Below are positions 12,062 to 23,062 of a stretch of DNA of 64,000 nt, piece by piece. This DNA is from Tipula vernalis (taxonomy: Eukaryota; Arthropoda; Insecta; Diptera; Tipulidae), in contig OY282559.1 of the NCBI GenBank assembly GCA_958295665.1, forward strand, positions 130,671,605 to 130,735,604. The letters are read 5' to 3'. How positions within the stretch are numbered: position 1 is the stretch's first letter; every line of letters begins with the position of its first letter. The notes under the pieces were generated by a model that was not told where the DNA came from, made no database searches, and was given only the letters and a program-made list of their open reading frames with translations. The translations under genes and the position numbers were made by a program.

Positions 12062-12345
12062 GTGGTAACAGTCTCCTATTTGTCTTTCAATGAGTTTTTC
12101 ATTTTCCGGTATGTTTTGAATATAATCTAAAACCGAACCGATCATGGTTTGTGGCAAAACTGACAAAACATAGTGAAATAGTGTCTGAAGAAATCAGGGA
12201 TAATACAAACTAAGCCTCAGTCTAAATAAACCAAGTCGATAGGGAATTCGACCACAATGGGGCCAATTTAACAGATATGGCCTGAATTTCAGCTTTCGAC
12301 GAATTTTCAATCGCGTCTTTATTTTCATCAACTGTTTCATTCATC
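12062..12345 (-). pseudogene. CsRn1-like gag N-terminal fragment
   Basis: Reading minus from an ATG near 12,345, the sequence gives VKLAPLWSNSLSTWF, followed by a TEA..FVLSLISSDT stretch containing two stops. This is the conserved N-terminal gag motif of CsRn1/Kabuki-type Gypsy elements (LPPFW...LWF.Q.EAQF). It has the same strand as the CsRn1-like pol at 6.2-8.7 kb and sits on the far side of the mag-like insertion, so it is most simply the 5' part of the same element. The rest of gag and the start of the protease are missing. Confidence 0.65.
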
Positions 12346-12829
12346 ATTATAATTCACAAAATTTTTCACGGACTATTGCCAAGCCAATACACACCAGAAT
12401 GTACAGATAGTTACAAGTATTAATTATTAGGGGTAAAAAAAAATAGTTTTGATTCAAAAATAATAATAATAATAATTGAAAAATCCAATGTGGTAGTTGG
12501 TCCTTCCACCAGTGTGCCATGTACAATTTCACCTTTGACAAACTGCAATGATTAGTCATCCCTTCATAATATAACGAATTCTCGTCACTGATCAGTAATA
12601 TTAAAAACGCTGGACTTACGGATCAGTAACAATAAACAGTTTGCCCACTTATTTGTTGTTTACTGCTTGGTAACTTAATCAACGTTTGACTGGTTAATAA
12701 ATGTCGAGTGTAGAGCTCTTTTATTAAGTAACGTTGCTTTTTGATTTTTTTTGCTTGTAAATTTAATTTTATCTTGCAATTGGCCCTAATGATACTTTAC
12801 AAATTGATTTGTACTTATTTAACAATAAT
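12346..12829. other. AT-rich segment with no recognisable gene
   Basis: This includes a short AAT-rich run near 12,460-12,478. It may hold the degraded leader of the CsRn1-like element, but no LTR matching 6058-6247 could be recognised. Confidence 0.4.
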
Positions 12830-12974
12830 TCGAAGGACCACACTGTACAAATTGGTATGTACTTAGTGAGAATAGGATACATTTTATTGAAGAAAATACC
12901 CTAGAACTCGATTTTTAATCTTACAATTATTTGCTTTATACATAGGTATTACAATTGTGAATTGTGGTTAGGTT
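12830..12974 (-). repeat. BEL-1 3' terminal repeat
   Basis: This segment matches 23,052-23,213 almost base for base (CACACTGTACAAATTGGTAT, then GTACTTAGTGAGAATAGGA, through CAATTGTGAATTGTGGTTAG), apart from small indels and substitutions. Two points are odd: the repeat includes the last codons of pol, and it ends with 11 bases (TGGTCCTTCGA in element orientation) equal to the first bases of the tRNA-Tyr primer site. Confidence 0.8.
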
Positions 12975-14461
12975 TGGCTATTTTACTTATTGGACGATTT
13001 AGGATTTTTTCACCAGGCAGTTTCAGGGAGACCACTCGGACGAGTGTATCATTTCCAGGATGAACCTCACAAATTTGAGCAATGGGCCATTTGGTGGGTT
13101 GCAAATTTTGATCGCGCAAGAGCACTAGATCTCCTGCTGTGAATTGGTGATTCGCTTTGTATAACTTAAATAATTTATTTAACAATGTAACGTATTCCTG
13201 TGACCACTGCTTCTAAAATCCATGCATCATCTGCTGGATCAACTGCCATCGGTTTAGAAGGGACATTTTAATCGGTTGCAGATTGCGTTCCGGTAACATA
13301 GTGTGGTGATAAGAAAATGCGCCGGGGTTAGGGGGTGCTATTTATCATGCGGTAGCTCTTCTAATGGTCGAGAGTTTAATAGGGCTTCAATCTGCTTGAT
13401 TACCGTCAGGAACTCCTCATAGGTTAGTAGGGAATCCTCTATCACGCGACGAAGGTGGTGTTTGCAAGATTTGACTGTAGCCTCCCATAGACCGCCAAAA
13501 TTGGGTATGGCTGGTGGGATGAAATGCCATTGGATATGGTAATCGGTGCACCAACCTTCTAATTGGTTTTGTTGGACTTCATTAAGAAATTGGGCATAAA
13601 GTTGTTTAAGCTCGCGCCTTGCTATTACTAAGTTAGAGACATTGTCACAATAAATGTGATGCAGTAGACCTCGGATAGCACTGAAACGTTTTATTGATGC
13701 AATGAATCCTGCAGTGCTCATATCCGACACAATTTCAACCGTGGTTGCCTTTGTAACCATACATACAAATATGACAAGGTATGACTTATACTGTTTGGCG
13801 GCTCGCGATTTGTATGTTTTTAGTATAAAGGGTCCAGCTACACCGACATCGTTGTGATTGACCCATAAATTGCTGCTCCTGCTTAATATTAATGCGTCTA
13901 CAGATGAGGCACTTATTGGGATGGCGAAACGCTGCTTTAAAATAGTTAGCACCAATTTGTGCCCGGCATGTAAATTTTTATGATGAGTGTCTCTGACTAT
14001 GCCTTCTGTGATGGGATGGTCGTTAGGTAGTACAATTGGGTGCTTGGCATCCTGAGTTATATCGGCATTCTCTTATCTTCCTCTCATCCGCAGTAATCCA
14101 TGGTTGTCGATATAAGGAGAAAAAACGAAAATTTTAGATTTATTTGATAATTGTTTATCGCTTAATAATAAGTTAATTTCAGTTTTAAAGCATTCATGTT
14201 GAACAAATCGGAATAGACAATATTCCGCTCTCAACACCTCTTCTATACGGACAAACGTTGGCTGGATTTTCGACTTATTTACCGAGATTGGAGATTTTCT
14301 GTATATCGAAGGATCAACGCTAAGATATGAGTTAATGTTCTTAAGTTTGAATATTTAAGACATAATTGTTTGATAACTTCAAAGTCCTGAGAAATGGAAA
14401 TTATGTTGGAATTGACTGGCTCAACATCTTCCGTTTCTCTTATAGGTGAAGACGGAAGCAC
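12949..14461 (-). pseudogene. BEL-1 pol 3' part: linker, integrase, C-terminal domain
   Basis: The integrase fragment (13,955-13,338) contains KSYLVIFVCMVTKATTVEIV, YCDNVSNL with the second catalytic Asp, and IPNFGGLWEATVKSCKHHL with the catalytic Glu, all standard for BEL/Pao. The C-terminal fragment (13,185-12,949) has FTAGDLVLLRDQNLQPTKWP and LVRVVSLKLPG, matching the DUF5641 domain. The upstream linker (14,461-14,279) continues the RNase H sequence found on the far side of the Jockey insertion. Stops between the pieces make it non-functional. Confidence 0.9.
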
Positions 14462-14465
14462 GAAT
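14453..14465. repeat. Target-site duplication, left copy (Jockey LINE)
   Basis: CGGAAGCACGAAT here is repeated exactly at 19,130-19,142. The last T is ambiguous with the poly-T tract. The duplicated sequence belongs to BEL-1 pol. Confidence 0.9.
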
Positions 14466-14688
14466 TTTTTTTTTTTTTTTTTTTATTTAAAATAAATTTT
14501 ATTTATTTATTTTATGTAATTACAATCTAGTCTCCTGGACTAATTAGCAATTTGTTTCTGACTTAATTTACTAACTTAAATTAATCTATGGCTTCTTCCC
14601 ATTGGCATTCCATAGTGTTTGGTAAATTGATGTAAACCACATCTTTGTTGTGGATTTTAGATCAGCATAATGCTGCTTAAACTGTCTA

Positions 14689-17355
14689 TCACACCAGCTC
14701 AAAAGGTTTGGTTCTTTTAAGTCTGCGAACTAAATTCGTGATGCTTAGGAGCTGAGTTGCCTCAATGTTCACATGTTGGCGGAGCCTTTCTTCATGTCTC
14801 CGTGCTTTTTCCTGGATTTCATTTAAGATGAGGTTCATTTTAAGGTCCCTATGAAGGTCATTGTTCCTAACATACCAAGGTGCATCAACGATGTTCCTTA
14901 ATACCATATTCTGAAATCTTTGGATGATATTTACGTTGCTCTGTTTGGTACAACCCCAAAGCTGAATACCATAAGTCCAAATCGGTTTCAATATTTGCTT
15001 ATAAAGTAGAAGCTTGTTGTATGTTGATAAAGAAGAGTTCCTTCCCATCAGCCAATACATTTTTCTGTATTTAAGTCTTAATTCTTCACTTTTCTTCTTG
15101 ACGTGTGCTTTCCATCGTAGTTTAGCATCCAGGATCATGCCGAGATACTTAGCTGTGTTCGCATGCGGTATTATTTCCCGATTTATGGTAATCGGAATAT
15201 GTTCGATTCGTCTGTTTGTAAAGTTGATGTGAACTGATTTAGCTTCATTTAGTTTTATTCTCCATCTTTTTGTCCATTTATATATTTGAGTTATAGCTGA
15301 TTGTAACTTCTGTGTTGATTCTTCGTTGCTTTTTCCAACAGCTAAGATCGCCGTATCATCTGCAAAAGTTGCCACTGTGTTGTTTTCTAATGTAGGAAGA
15401 TCATAAGTATATAGTAGGTATAAAACCGGCCCTAATACACTGCCCTGTGGAACTCCTGCATTGATTTCTTTCAATTCAGAAAATGTATCATCTAACTTAA
15501 TCCTGAAGAACCTATCTTTCAAGTATGATTCTAGTATCTTAGCAAATTGCATTGGTAGAAGATTCCTTAACTTGTGGTTAAGTCCTTCATGCCACACTCT
15601 ATCAAACGCTTGTGCAACGTCTAGAAATACTGTTGAACAGACTTTTTTCTCCTCTAATGCTTTCTCAATTATACTGGTTATTCTGTGTACTTGATCAATT
15701 GTTGAGTGTTGGTTGCGAAAACCGAACTGATGATTTGGGATCAAGTTTTTACTCTCGATTATCGGATTTAATCTTTTTACCAGAAGCTTCTCAAAGAGTT
15801 TGGACATGACTGGCAATAGCGAAATTGGCCTATAAGACGATGTTATGTGTGGTGGTTTCCCAGGTTTTGGGATCATAATTACTTCTGCAATTTTCCATAA
15901 GCTTGGTACACATTTGATTCTAAATGCTGCATTTATAAGATTGGTGAGTTTCACCAGAGCTTTCCTTGGCAGTTCTTTTAAGATTTCTGCAGTAATAAGA
16001 TCGTACCCAGGAGCTTTTTTCGTATTCATATTAGCTGTTATCTCACGCATGACTTCTTTTGGTGTTGTGGGTAGAATTTCTTTACTTTCTTGCACAGCTT
16101 GTTCAGTTATTATCTCGGCTTCCAACGTTTGGTCTTCATGTGGCTGGAGTATTTTTTCGAGGTGTTCGGCAAATTCTCGAGCTTTGTCTTCATTATTTCT
16201 AGCCCATTTCTCACCTGCTATTTTTATTGGGGGAATCTGCATTATTGGTCTTTTGATTCTTTTGGTTGCTTTCCAAAGAGAATACTCAGTACTGTTATCA
16301 TTAGTTAATTTTCTTAAATAGTTGTTGATTGATTCATCTTTCAATTCTTTGATCTCTCTTCTTAATTGTTGAGTGAGGTTGTTCAAATGAGTTTTATCTT
16401 GGGGGGCCCTTGTTTGTTGCCATACTCTTCTCGCTCTTCTTTTTTCTGCGAGGAGTTCCCTAATTTCCATAGGGTAATTGTTTCCCTTGATTTTCGTTTT
16501 AATTTCAGGAGTATTTTCCCAAGCTGATTGCTGTATATCGTTTACAAATTTGTGAACTTCTTTGTCTAATTGTTCTTCAGTCGTTAATGGAACCATTAAG
16601 TTAATTTTTTCTTCTAGCGATAGTCTAAAGCATGCCCAATTAGTGTGATTATTTACTAGGAAAGGGTTTCTTTCTTTTTGAATGATTTTTTCACTTAACG
16701 TTAGAAGTATTGGTGAATGATCAGAGTTTAAGTCGTGGCTTTCATCTACTTGTACATAATTTACAGATATGTTCTTTATTATAAAGAAATCAATCAGATC
16801 TGGCACTTTGTTTGGATCAGTTGGCCAGTAGGTTGGTTTTCCAGTTGAGAGGGCTTCACAACTGCATTTTCTGATAGCTTTTAGGAGTTCTTTACCCTTA
16901 GTTGTTGTTAATCTGGATCCCCAGTGGACATTTTTTGCATTAAAGTCTCCTCCAAGTACAAATCGTTTTCCTAATTTACTGAGGAACTCGAGATAATCTT
17001 TTTCTTTCATTGAGTGCTTCGGTGGGCAGTAAATACTAGCAATACAAATAGAACTACTTTTGGATTTGACAATAACAGCAGTTGCTTGCATTTCTTCCGT
17101 TTCATATTTTAACTCCTCATAGTGATGAATACTATTTCTAATTATAACAGCACTACCTCCTTTAGCAGTGTTTCCAGGGTGAATAGTGTGATATATTTGA
17201 TAATTTTTAAATTTAATGTTTGATTGTCTAGTGAAGTGTGTTTCCGTGATGAGACATACATCGATTTTTTCTGTGTCCAGGACCACTTGCAGTTCTTGTT
17301 GATGTTGCATCAGTCCATTGGCATTCCAACATAAGATTCTAAGATCTTGGGCCAT
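14689..17355 (-). CDS. Jockey ORF2: endonuclease-reverse transcriptase (888 aa)
   Basis: This is the LINE replication enzyme: it nicks target DNA and reverse-transcribes the element RNA at the nick. Residues 1-225 are the APE-type endonuclease (ITETHF near 37, GGDFNAKNVHWGS near 137, SDHSPILL near 213). RT spans about 480-760: SYRPISLLPVMSKLFEKLL, FGFRNQHSTIDQVHR, FLDVAQAFDRVWHEGL, GVPQGSVLGP and the catalytic FADDT at 664-668 (15,352-15,366). The C-terminal part includes KPIWTYGIQLWGC. Jockey ORF2 is about 900 aa, so this is full length with no internal stop. Its ATG overlaps the end of ORF1 by 17 bases, which implies reinitiation or leaky scanning. Catalytic residues look present, so activity is plausible but unproven. 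Confidence 0.95.
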   Translation of the reverse strand: MAQDLRILCWNANGLMQHQQELQVVLDTEKIDVCLITETHFTRQSNIKFKNYQIYHTIHPGNTAKGGSAVIIRNSIHHYEELKYETEEMQATAVIVKSKSSSICIASIYCPPKHSMKEKDYLEFLSKLGKRFVLGGDFNAKNVHWGSRLTTTKGKELLKAIRKCSCEALSTGKPTYWPTDPNKVPDLIDFFIIKNISVNYVQVDESHDLNSDHSPILLTLSEKIIQKERNPFLVNNHTNWACFRLSLEEKINLMVPLTTEEQLDKEVHKFVNDIQQSAWENTPEIKTKIKGNNYPMEIRELLAEKRRARRVWQQTRAPQDKTHLNNLTQQLRREIKELKDESINNYLRKLTNDNSTEYSLWKATKRIKRPIMQIPPIKIAGEKWARNNEDKAREFAEHLEKILQPHEDQTLEAEIITEQAVQESKEILPTTPKEVMREITANMNTKKAPGYDLITAEILKELPRKALVKLTNLINAAFRIKCVPSLWKIAEVIMIPKPGKPPHITSSYRPISLLPVMSKLFEKLLVKRLNPIIESKNLIPNHQFGFRNQHSTIDQVHRITSIIEKALEEKKVCSTVFLDVAQAFDRVWHEGLNHKLRNLLPMQFAKILESYLKDRFFRIKLDDTFSELKEINAGVPQGSVLGPVLYLLYTYDLPTLENNTVATFADDTAILAVGKSNEESTQKLQSAITQIYKWTKRWRIKLNEAKSVHINFTNRRIEHIPITINREIIPHANTAKYLGMILDAKLRWKAHVKKKSEELRLKYRKMYWLMGRNSSLSTYNKLLLYKQILKPIWTYGIQLWGCTKQSNVNIIQRFQNMVLRNIVDAPWYVRNNDLHRDLKMNLILNEIQEKARRHEERLRQHVNIEATQLLSITNLVRRLKRTKPFELV

Positions 17356-18937
17356 TTTTCTGTTTAGGGATGGCTCCCTTAGTGCTGTACTCTAGTTTCT
17401 GTAATCGCTCATCAAATGTATTTAGTCTACTTAAAATTAATTTAAGTGTTTGACTTATATCGTCATTTTGAGCAGTTTTTCCTGGATTTCCGTTGCTCAT
17501 CATTACTTGAGCATAAGTCATTTTACCAAATTGTCCTTGAGTAGTTCCCGACACTCTACGATTTACTTCGGGTCGGTTCATCTTAACCGCTTGTTTCCCG
17601 AATGAACTTGGATTTTTAGCAATCACGTTCTTATTTTTGATATTTTGCAGTTCAATAGCAACGCTGCATCCTCTGTAGTTAGCCGGATGGTTTTCTCCAC
17701 AGTGAACGCATTTAGGTTGAACATTTTGGGCTTTTACACAATCTTTGGTATGATGTTTACCTAAACATTTGACACACCTAGGTTCCCTGTTGCAATATTT
17801 TTGTGTATGTCCATAGGCTTGACATTGTTTACATTGTGGTATAAGCTTAGACCTTCTTAGAGGCTGAATAACCACTTTGCATCCCAAGATGTACTTAATT
17901 TGATAAATTTTTTCGATATCTTCATCAGTATCGAAGGTCAACATAAACATGTTGAGAGGTACTTTGCCTCTCCGTTTTAGCTTAATCGATGCTTCAGTTG
18001 CCTTAAATCCTTTTGCTTTCAGGTCATCAATTATTTTATCTGGTTTACACGTAGAGTGTAAGTTTTTAGCCATGACCCTAATTGGTCTGGTTTGTTTATC
18101 TTCAAACGTGTGCCAAGCACGTTTTTCTTCATTTAACATTTTTGTCAATTTTCTGTATGTTTCAGCATCTTCTAAGTTTATTTTGATGGTGTTTCCATTC
18201 ATCACCTTTGCATTAAACTTATCAGTAGCAGTTATGGTTTTTATTTTTTCATAGAGTACATCGTAGTCTTTGACTTCATCTATTACTATTAGTGGTGGTG
18301 GAGGTATTTTTTTTGGTTGTTTCTGGATAATATTTGGAACATTATCCTTTAATTGAGGTGGGGAGGGCGTATTATTCCGTCTCCTTTTTTTCCTCCCACC
18401 TTTAACTCTAATCCACTCAGTTTCTCGAGCTAGTTCTTCTTCATCCGTATGATACTCTTGTGGAGTTGTATTCTGGTTAGGAGTAGAACCGATGTCCTCC
18501 TTTGGCTTAAGAGCTTTAACTTCGTTTTCAAGCGTCTTCATATGCTCCTGCATCCATGCAATTGTAACATTCAGTTGCTTATTTATATTGTTGGCTTCAA
18601 CTAATGCATTATTAGCTTTACACAATTCATTGTGAAGCTTTTCTTCGTTTGTAAAACGAGTGTTGTGGCTGCTGGCCTCAATGGAGGGACTACCGCCTCT
18701 TTTCGGAGAATACGCGACTTTGTTACTCCTCTGGAAGGGATGTGAATTATCCTTTTCTATTTCACTCAAATGAGCTTGTTTATTCACCAACATGTCTTGG
18801 GATTGGTTAAAATAATTGTAGTATAGCAATGGCTGGTCTCCCCCAGAATCCATGAGACCGACCTCCGAAGAGGGTGGATTTACCTGAGCAACAGGTGTAC
18901 CACCTGGGGTATTAGTTTCCTTATTTGTTCTGCTCAT
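17339..18937 (-). CDS. Jockey ORF1: Gag-like RNA-binding protein (532 aa)
   Basis: The N-terminal region is low in structure and is followed by a helical, probably coiled-coil stretch (about 95-145, with NNINKQLNVTIAWMQEH). A K/R-rich segment (GGRKKRRRN) could act in nuclear entry. The central domain RPIRVMAKNLHSTCKPDKI to about residue 365 matches the PRE_C2HC domain of Jockey-type ORF1. Three zinc knuckles follow: CKQCQAYGHTQKYC, CVKCLGKHHTKDC and CVHCGENHPANYRGC. Family members coat element RNA and form particles. The start MSRTNKETN follows a leader of about 190 bases from the element's 5' end. No stop or frameshift is present. Confidence 0.93.
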   Translation of the reverse strand: MSRTNKETNTPGGTPVAQVNPPSSEVGLMDSGGDQPLLYYNYFNQSQDMLVNKQAHLSEIEKDNSHPFQRSNKVAYSPKRGGSPSIEASSHNTRFTNEEKLHNELCKANNALVEANNINKQLNVTIAWMQEHMKTLENEVKALKPKEDIGSTPNQNTTPQEYHTDEEELARETEWIRVKGGRKKRRRNNTPSPPQLKDNVPNIIQKQPKKIPPPPLIVIDEVKDYDVLYEKIKTITATDKFNAKVMNGNTIKINLEDAETYRKLTKMLNEEKRAWHTFEDKQTRPIRVMAKNLHSTCKPDKIIDDLKAKGFKATEASIKLKRRGKVPLNMFMLTFDTDEDIEKIYQIKYILGCKVVIQPLRRSKLIPQCKQCQAYGHTQKYCNREPRCVKCLGKHHTKDCVKAQNVQPKCVHCGENHPANYRGCSVAIELQNIKNKNVIAKNPSSFGKQAVKMNRPEVNRRVSGTTQGQFGKMTYAQVMMSNGNPGKTAQNDDISQTLKLILSRLNTFDERLQKLEYSTKGAIPKQKNGPRS

Positions 18938-19129
18938 TGCTCATTTATAGTGTATTGCACTCGCCTCTAGTATTTCGCCGATGCTTCACATCGTTGCCCG
19001 GGTGTTACCACGTGGAGGTATACTAGACACATTTGGTGGTTTCTACATAGTTGCAGCGTTGGAATATAGACCACGAGATACATGGCTATAGACGGTCAAC
19101 CCCTACCCTATTGAGACGCACCCAACACC

Positions 19130-19142
19130 CGGAAGCACGAAT
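19130..19142. repeat. Target-site duplication, right copy (Jockey LINE)
   Basis: This is an exact match to 14,453-14,465. It marks the 5' end of the Jockey copy. Confidence 0.9.
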
Positions 19143-21200
19143 GGTGTGTGCTTTAAAAATGTGGGACCTCTAATCCACATTTCATTTTCTATGAACTTTC
19201 GGGAGTCACACCTCTGGTAGTTTTATCAGCTGAATTCTTGCTAGTCGGCAAAAAATGCCATTGGTTACGAGTAGTCGACGTCATAATTTCAGCAACTCGA
19301 TTCGCTGGGAACGTGTTTAAAGTTTTCGGGGGTTTCGAAAGCCACTACAATCGTCGAATCTGTATACATATAGATGGATGGTTCTTTTGATAATTTGAGC
19401 GATTCAAACACCAATCTAAGCAACCGCACTAGTAACGTAGCGCCGTTTACTTCCAACTTTGGTATGGTAATAGCTTTGAGTGGAGCTACTCTCATTTTAG
19501 ATACGATCAGGTTCGTTTTAACATCTCCCTTATATGACACAGTTCTTGAATAAATAGATGCGGCGTAAGCATCTTTTGAGGCATCTGCAAATCTATGTAA
19601 ATCCACTATTATGCCTGCAAATATCGCTCTAGGAAATTTCATCTCGGTTAACAATTCCAATTGTTCTCAGGTCACCAAATAACTATTTAAAATGCTTGAA
19701 GGTAATTCGTCGTCCCATCCAATACCTTCCAGCCAAAGAGATTATTGGAATACAATTTTAAATCCTATGGTAATACGCGATAAAAGTCCCAGCGGATCGT
19801 AAATACAAGATGTCTCAGATAAAAATGCTCGTTTGGTCATTATAACAGGTGCTACTGGGAACGACACTTTAAAGTTGAAATAATCTACTATTGGATTATA
19901 CTTTAGTCCTAGAACAAAAATTATTTGGTTATCATCGGTAACTTTCCAACTGGCCATCTCCCGATTTCTATCGGAATTTTATGTAAGAGTAATGAATGAT
20001 TCGCGGCCCATTTCCGTATATTAAATCCACCACAACTTAGTAAGCATATTATTTCTTTTTGTAACTTTACGGCTGACTCTAAGCTATTGCTTCCGGACAT
20101 TAAGTCGTCCATATAAAAATCAGCCTTGATTGTCTTACTGGCTTCCGGAAACATGTGGTGATATTTGTCTGCTAGATAATGTAATGAGGTCGTGGCTAAG
20201 AAGGGTGCATGTGATCTACCGTAGGTCACTGTTTTCAAACGATAATGGGATAATTCGGTTGTTGGATTTTCTCTCCACAGGATGCGATGGTTGTTCTTAT
20301 CGTAATCGGCTATGGAAATCTGCCGGACATCTTCTCAATGTCCGCAGAGAAAATATACTGGTGTTTCCGGAATCTAACTAATAGGTTTACTAAATTGTCC
20401 TATTAAATTGTAATTTAGCGAGTAACCATTGCTTGATTTGGCAGACGCATCAAACACTACTCTGACCTTGGTAGTGGAACTGGCTTCCTTTATCACGGGA
20501 TGGTGAGGTAAATAAAATATTTGGCTATGCAACTTTGCTATTTCATCACTTGGGATCAATTCCATGTGATCTAACTTCAGGTAGTCCCGCATAAATTCTA
20601 TACATGCTTGTTTCAGGTTATTATCACGATCCAGCCTTCTCTCTAGTAAATTGTACCTCCGCAATGCTTGGGTGCAAGTCTCTCCAATTCCTTTTGGATT
20701 CTCCTTAAAGGGTATTCGGACAACAATTTTCTTTTCTTAGATTCTGGTAGTTCTATTGAAAAACAAGATGCAACTCTGTTCTTCCGCCGTAGAAGTCTTT
20801 GGGATAATTACTTTTTCCATTCTCCAAAATCTCTCGATGACTTTCTCTAAGCGCTGTAGCACTTCCGACGAACTAGTATGAACAAAACAAGGACTAGCTT
20901 GCTTTACTTTAAAAAAGGATTTTTTGGTACTGGGCCAAATTCCTCCAACTAACCATCCGAACTTGGAATTTTGATAAAGGGATAACCTGGTTTGGTCCGG
21001 AAGTTACCGTCTAATAAACTTTGGAAGAGTACCTCACAACCCAATAATATTACGACTTCTGCAGCAACATGGAAATCTGGATCGGATAACAATAGATTGC
21101 TATCAAACTGAAACAACGATTTATCGAATAATTCATGTGGTAATATTGATGATATTTTCGGAAGAATAAAGGCCTCGGTGTTCATAAGATAATCATGATC
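19143..21200 (-). pseudogene. BEL-1 pol 5' part: protease, RT, RNase H
   Basis: The protease tail AFILPKISSILPHE...LSDPDFHV...VVILLGCEVLF is at 21,185-20,949. The RT start has ERRLDRDNNLKQACIEFMRD and YLPHHPVIKEASSTTKVRVV (20,664-20,374). The RT palm box FYMDDLMSGSNS lies near 20,120 (fragment 20,238-19,921). The thumb region SETSCIYDPLGLLSRITIGF is at 19,957-19,742. RNase H has DLHRFADASKDAYAASIY and PKLEVNGATLLVRLL (19,660-19,289). Each is the expected BEL/Pao motif, but stops and frame changes separate them. The catalytic DxG of the protease was not found in readable form. Confidence 0.88.
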
Positions 21201-21697
21201 GAAGTTTAATTAATGTTTTACCTCTTGAACTGCTCGCTTGTTTTCCGATTTATTGTATTGATATTAATGTTAGATTTGGTTCGAGGAATTTTCAATCGGC
21301 TTAAAAGGTTTTCTGAAATGAAGTTATGTGTAGAGCCCGAATCCAACAGAGCACGACACGGTATCCAATTTCCATATTTATCCTATATATCTAATTTGGC
21401 TGTAGGTAAGATTCATACATATGTTATTTTTTATTATGTTGTGATCTGCTACCTGACTATTAGTTACTTTACTTCTTTAGGGTGTTGAAATTGAAACATT
21501 GGCACTGCTAATTTCAAGGTAGCGGTTTCATTACTGGTACCTGGAGTTGATGCAAGGACATTCTAATGAACAGTAGCATGCTTATGTGATATGGATTTAT
21601 TTATAATATGCATGGAAACTTCACTTTGTGGAATGCAATAACGTATTATGACGTTTGGTACATTTTTGGCAATGCTTTCGACTTTGACAGTTCGTAA

Positions 21698-22755
21698 CTA
21701 AATGTTTACTACTAAATCAATTAAAACATCGATTTGAATTGGAGATAAAACCGTGACGGGACTCAGTATCCATTGCACGAAATTTTCGACATTCATACAA
21801 TTTGTAAAATTCATTTTGACAAAGTGGACAAAAAGGTAATTGTAGTTCGGTAGCATGGAACGACTTGGTATACATTGGCTGATTAAAGGTAACACTTCGT
21901 TTTGGTACGGCTTCAACAAGTGAGTTCATCCATTTGGTTAGGAATTCTAAAAATGTTTCAATTGATTGATAATCGGTTTCAGCTGTCTCATATTTCCAAA
22001 GCTGCTTGGTGTCATCATCTAATTTATCGGTTGCTAATAGTATAAGCCAAGGGCCACGTTGGGTTGCTTCCCCTCCTGGCTCCTTTAAGCCTCAAATTGT
22101 TTCATCGATCGCGTCATATAGCTTCATAATATTTGTCGGTGTAGGTTTATTGAGCTTTGGAGATGAGAGAAAATCTCGAATGTAACTTTTGACTATAGTT
22201 CTCTTTCTGTCGTACTTCTTGACTAATCGTTTTAAGGCTTCGAATAGTTAGCATCGTCGACCCGTAAATGACAAATTGATGAATATGCAGGTCCACGTTC
22301 AATTACGTCTTAATAGATATTTGAATTTCTGTGCGGGTGACAGGTTCGTATTCTCATGAACAGTTGAGGTATAAATATCTTAGAATGACTGCCACAATTT
22401 CACATTGCCATCAAAATCTGGGAGATTTAATTTCGGCAACTTGAATCTGAGCAAAAATTACTCAGGGTCAAATTCAACACTGTTTCGTCGGCAGCATCGC
22501 GCGGATTTGGAATGGCTGTTCTTAACGATAATTCTCTAATAAGCGCTTGTAGTTCGGCAACAATTGAAAAATACATATTATCAAATGAAAAATTTTATCC
22601 TCAACCGAAACGAATTGATTGTAAATATCATGCGTTTTTGATAATAGAATCAATAACTCCTCATAAGTTGAAAATGTACCCTTGGCTGTTATAAAGTTAG
22701 AAATTTTTGTGAGCTGTCCTTTGATCACTGCTTTAAGTTTCCCCAATGCCTCCAT
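21698..22755 (-). pseudogene. BEL-1 gag relic
   Basis: The start MEALGKLKAVIKGQLTKISN (22,755) is the usual N-terminus of BEL gag (LxxLxxxRxxIKxxLTR). The zinc-knuckle end at 21,929-21,698 has FCPLCQNEFYKLYECRKF and a final NSNRCFN, the BEL C2HC pattern with some residues lost. The middle (22,520-21,930) contains several stops. Confidence 0.8.
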
Positions 22756-23045
22756 TTTAATGCGGTCGAAAAACTTATCAAATAATTAACGTCTCAAAGC
22801 GAACACGAATGAAACAAGTATAAAATTTAGAGCAACAACGAACACAAAAACAATTAATAGGTACGTTTTTGAAAAATTGTTTTAAAACTTACCAAAACAC
22901 CAAAATAATTAAATTAAATACTGATTACCTGGTTTTAATCCTGTGATAATCCCACAAAATGGCGACTATTATGGCTGACCATGTGGTTGGATTTTATTGG
23001 CTAATAACTGGTTGAAATAAATGCGTTTGATCCGCGGTTGATTGA

Positions 23046-23062
23046 TCTGGCTCGAAGGACCA
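23046..23062 (-). promoter_or_regulatory. BEL-1 primer-binding site (tRNA-Tyr type)
   Basis: In element orientation the sequence after the LTR is TGGTCCTTCGAGCCAGA. It is complementary to the 3' end of eukaryotic tRNA-Tyr (UCCGGCUCGAAGGA plus CCA) except for one base. Reverse transcription would have been primed here. Confidence 0.8.

Larger units (their letters stand above)
14465..19129 (-). mobile_element. Intact-looking Jockey-clade LINE inserted in BEL-1
   Basis: The element reads minus strand from 19,129 (5' GGGTGTTGGGTGCG) to a 20-base A tail (plus-strand T run 14,465-14,484). It carries two complete, overlapping ORFs and is flanked by a perfect 12-13 bp target-site duplication. Length is about 4.66 kb. 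Complete ORFs, a clean poly-A tail and an undamaged duplication all point to a recent insertion. Confidence 0.95.

Noticed and set aside
15014..16321. Several plus-strand open frames
   Set aside because: They lie opposite the intact Jockey ORF2 and show no independent similarity.
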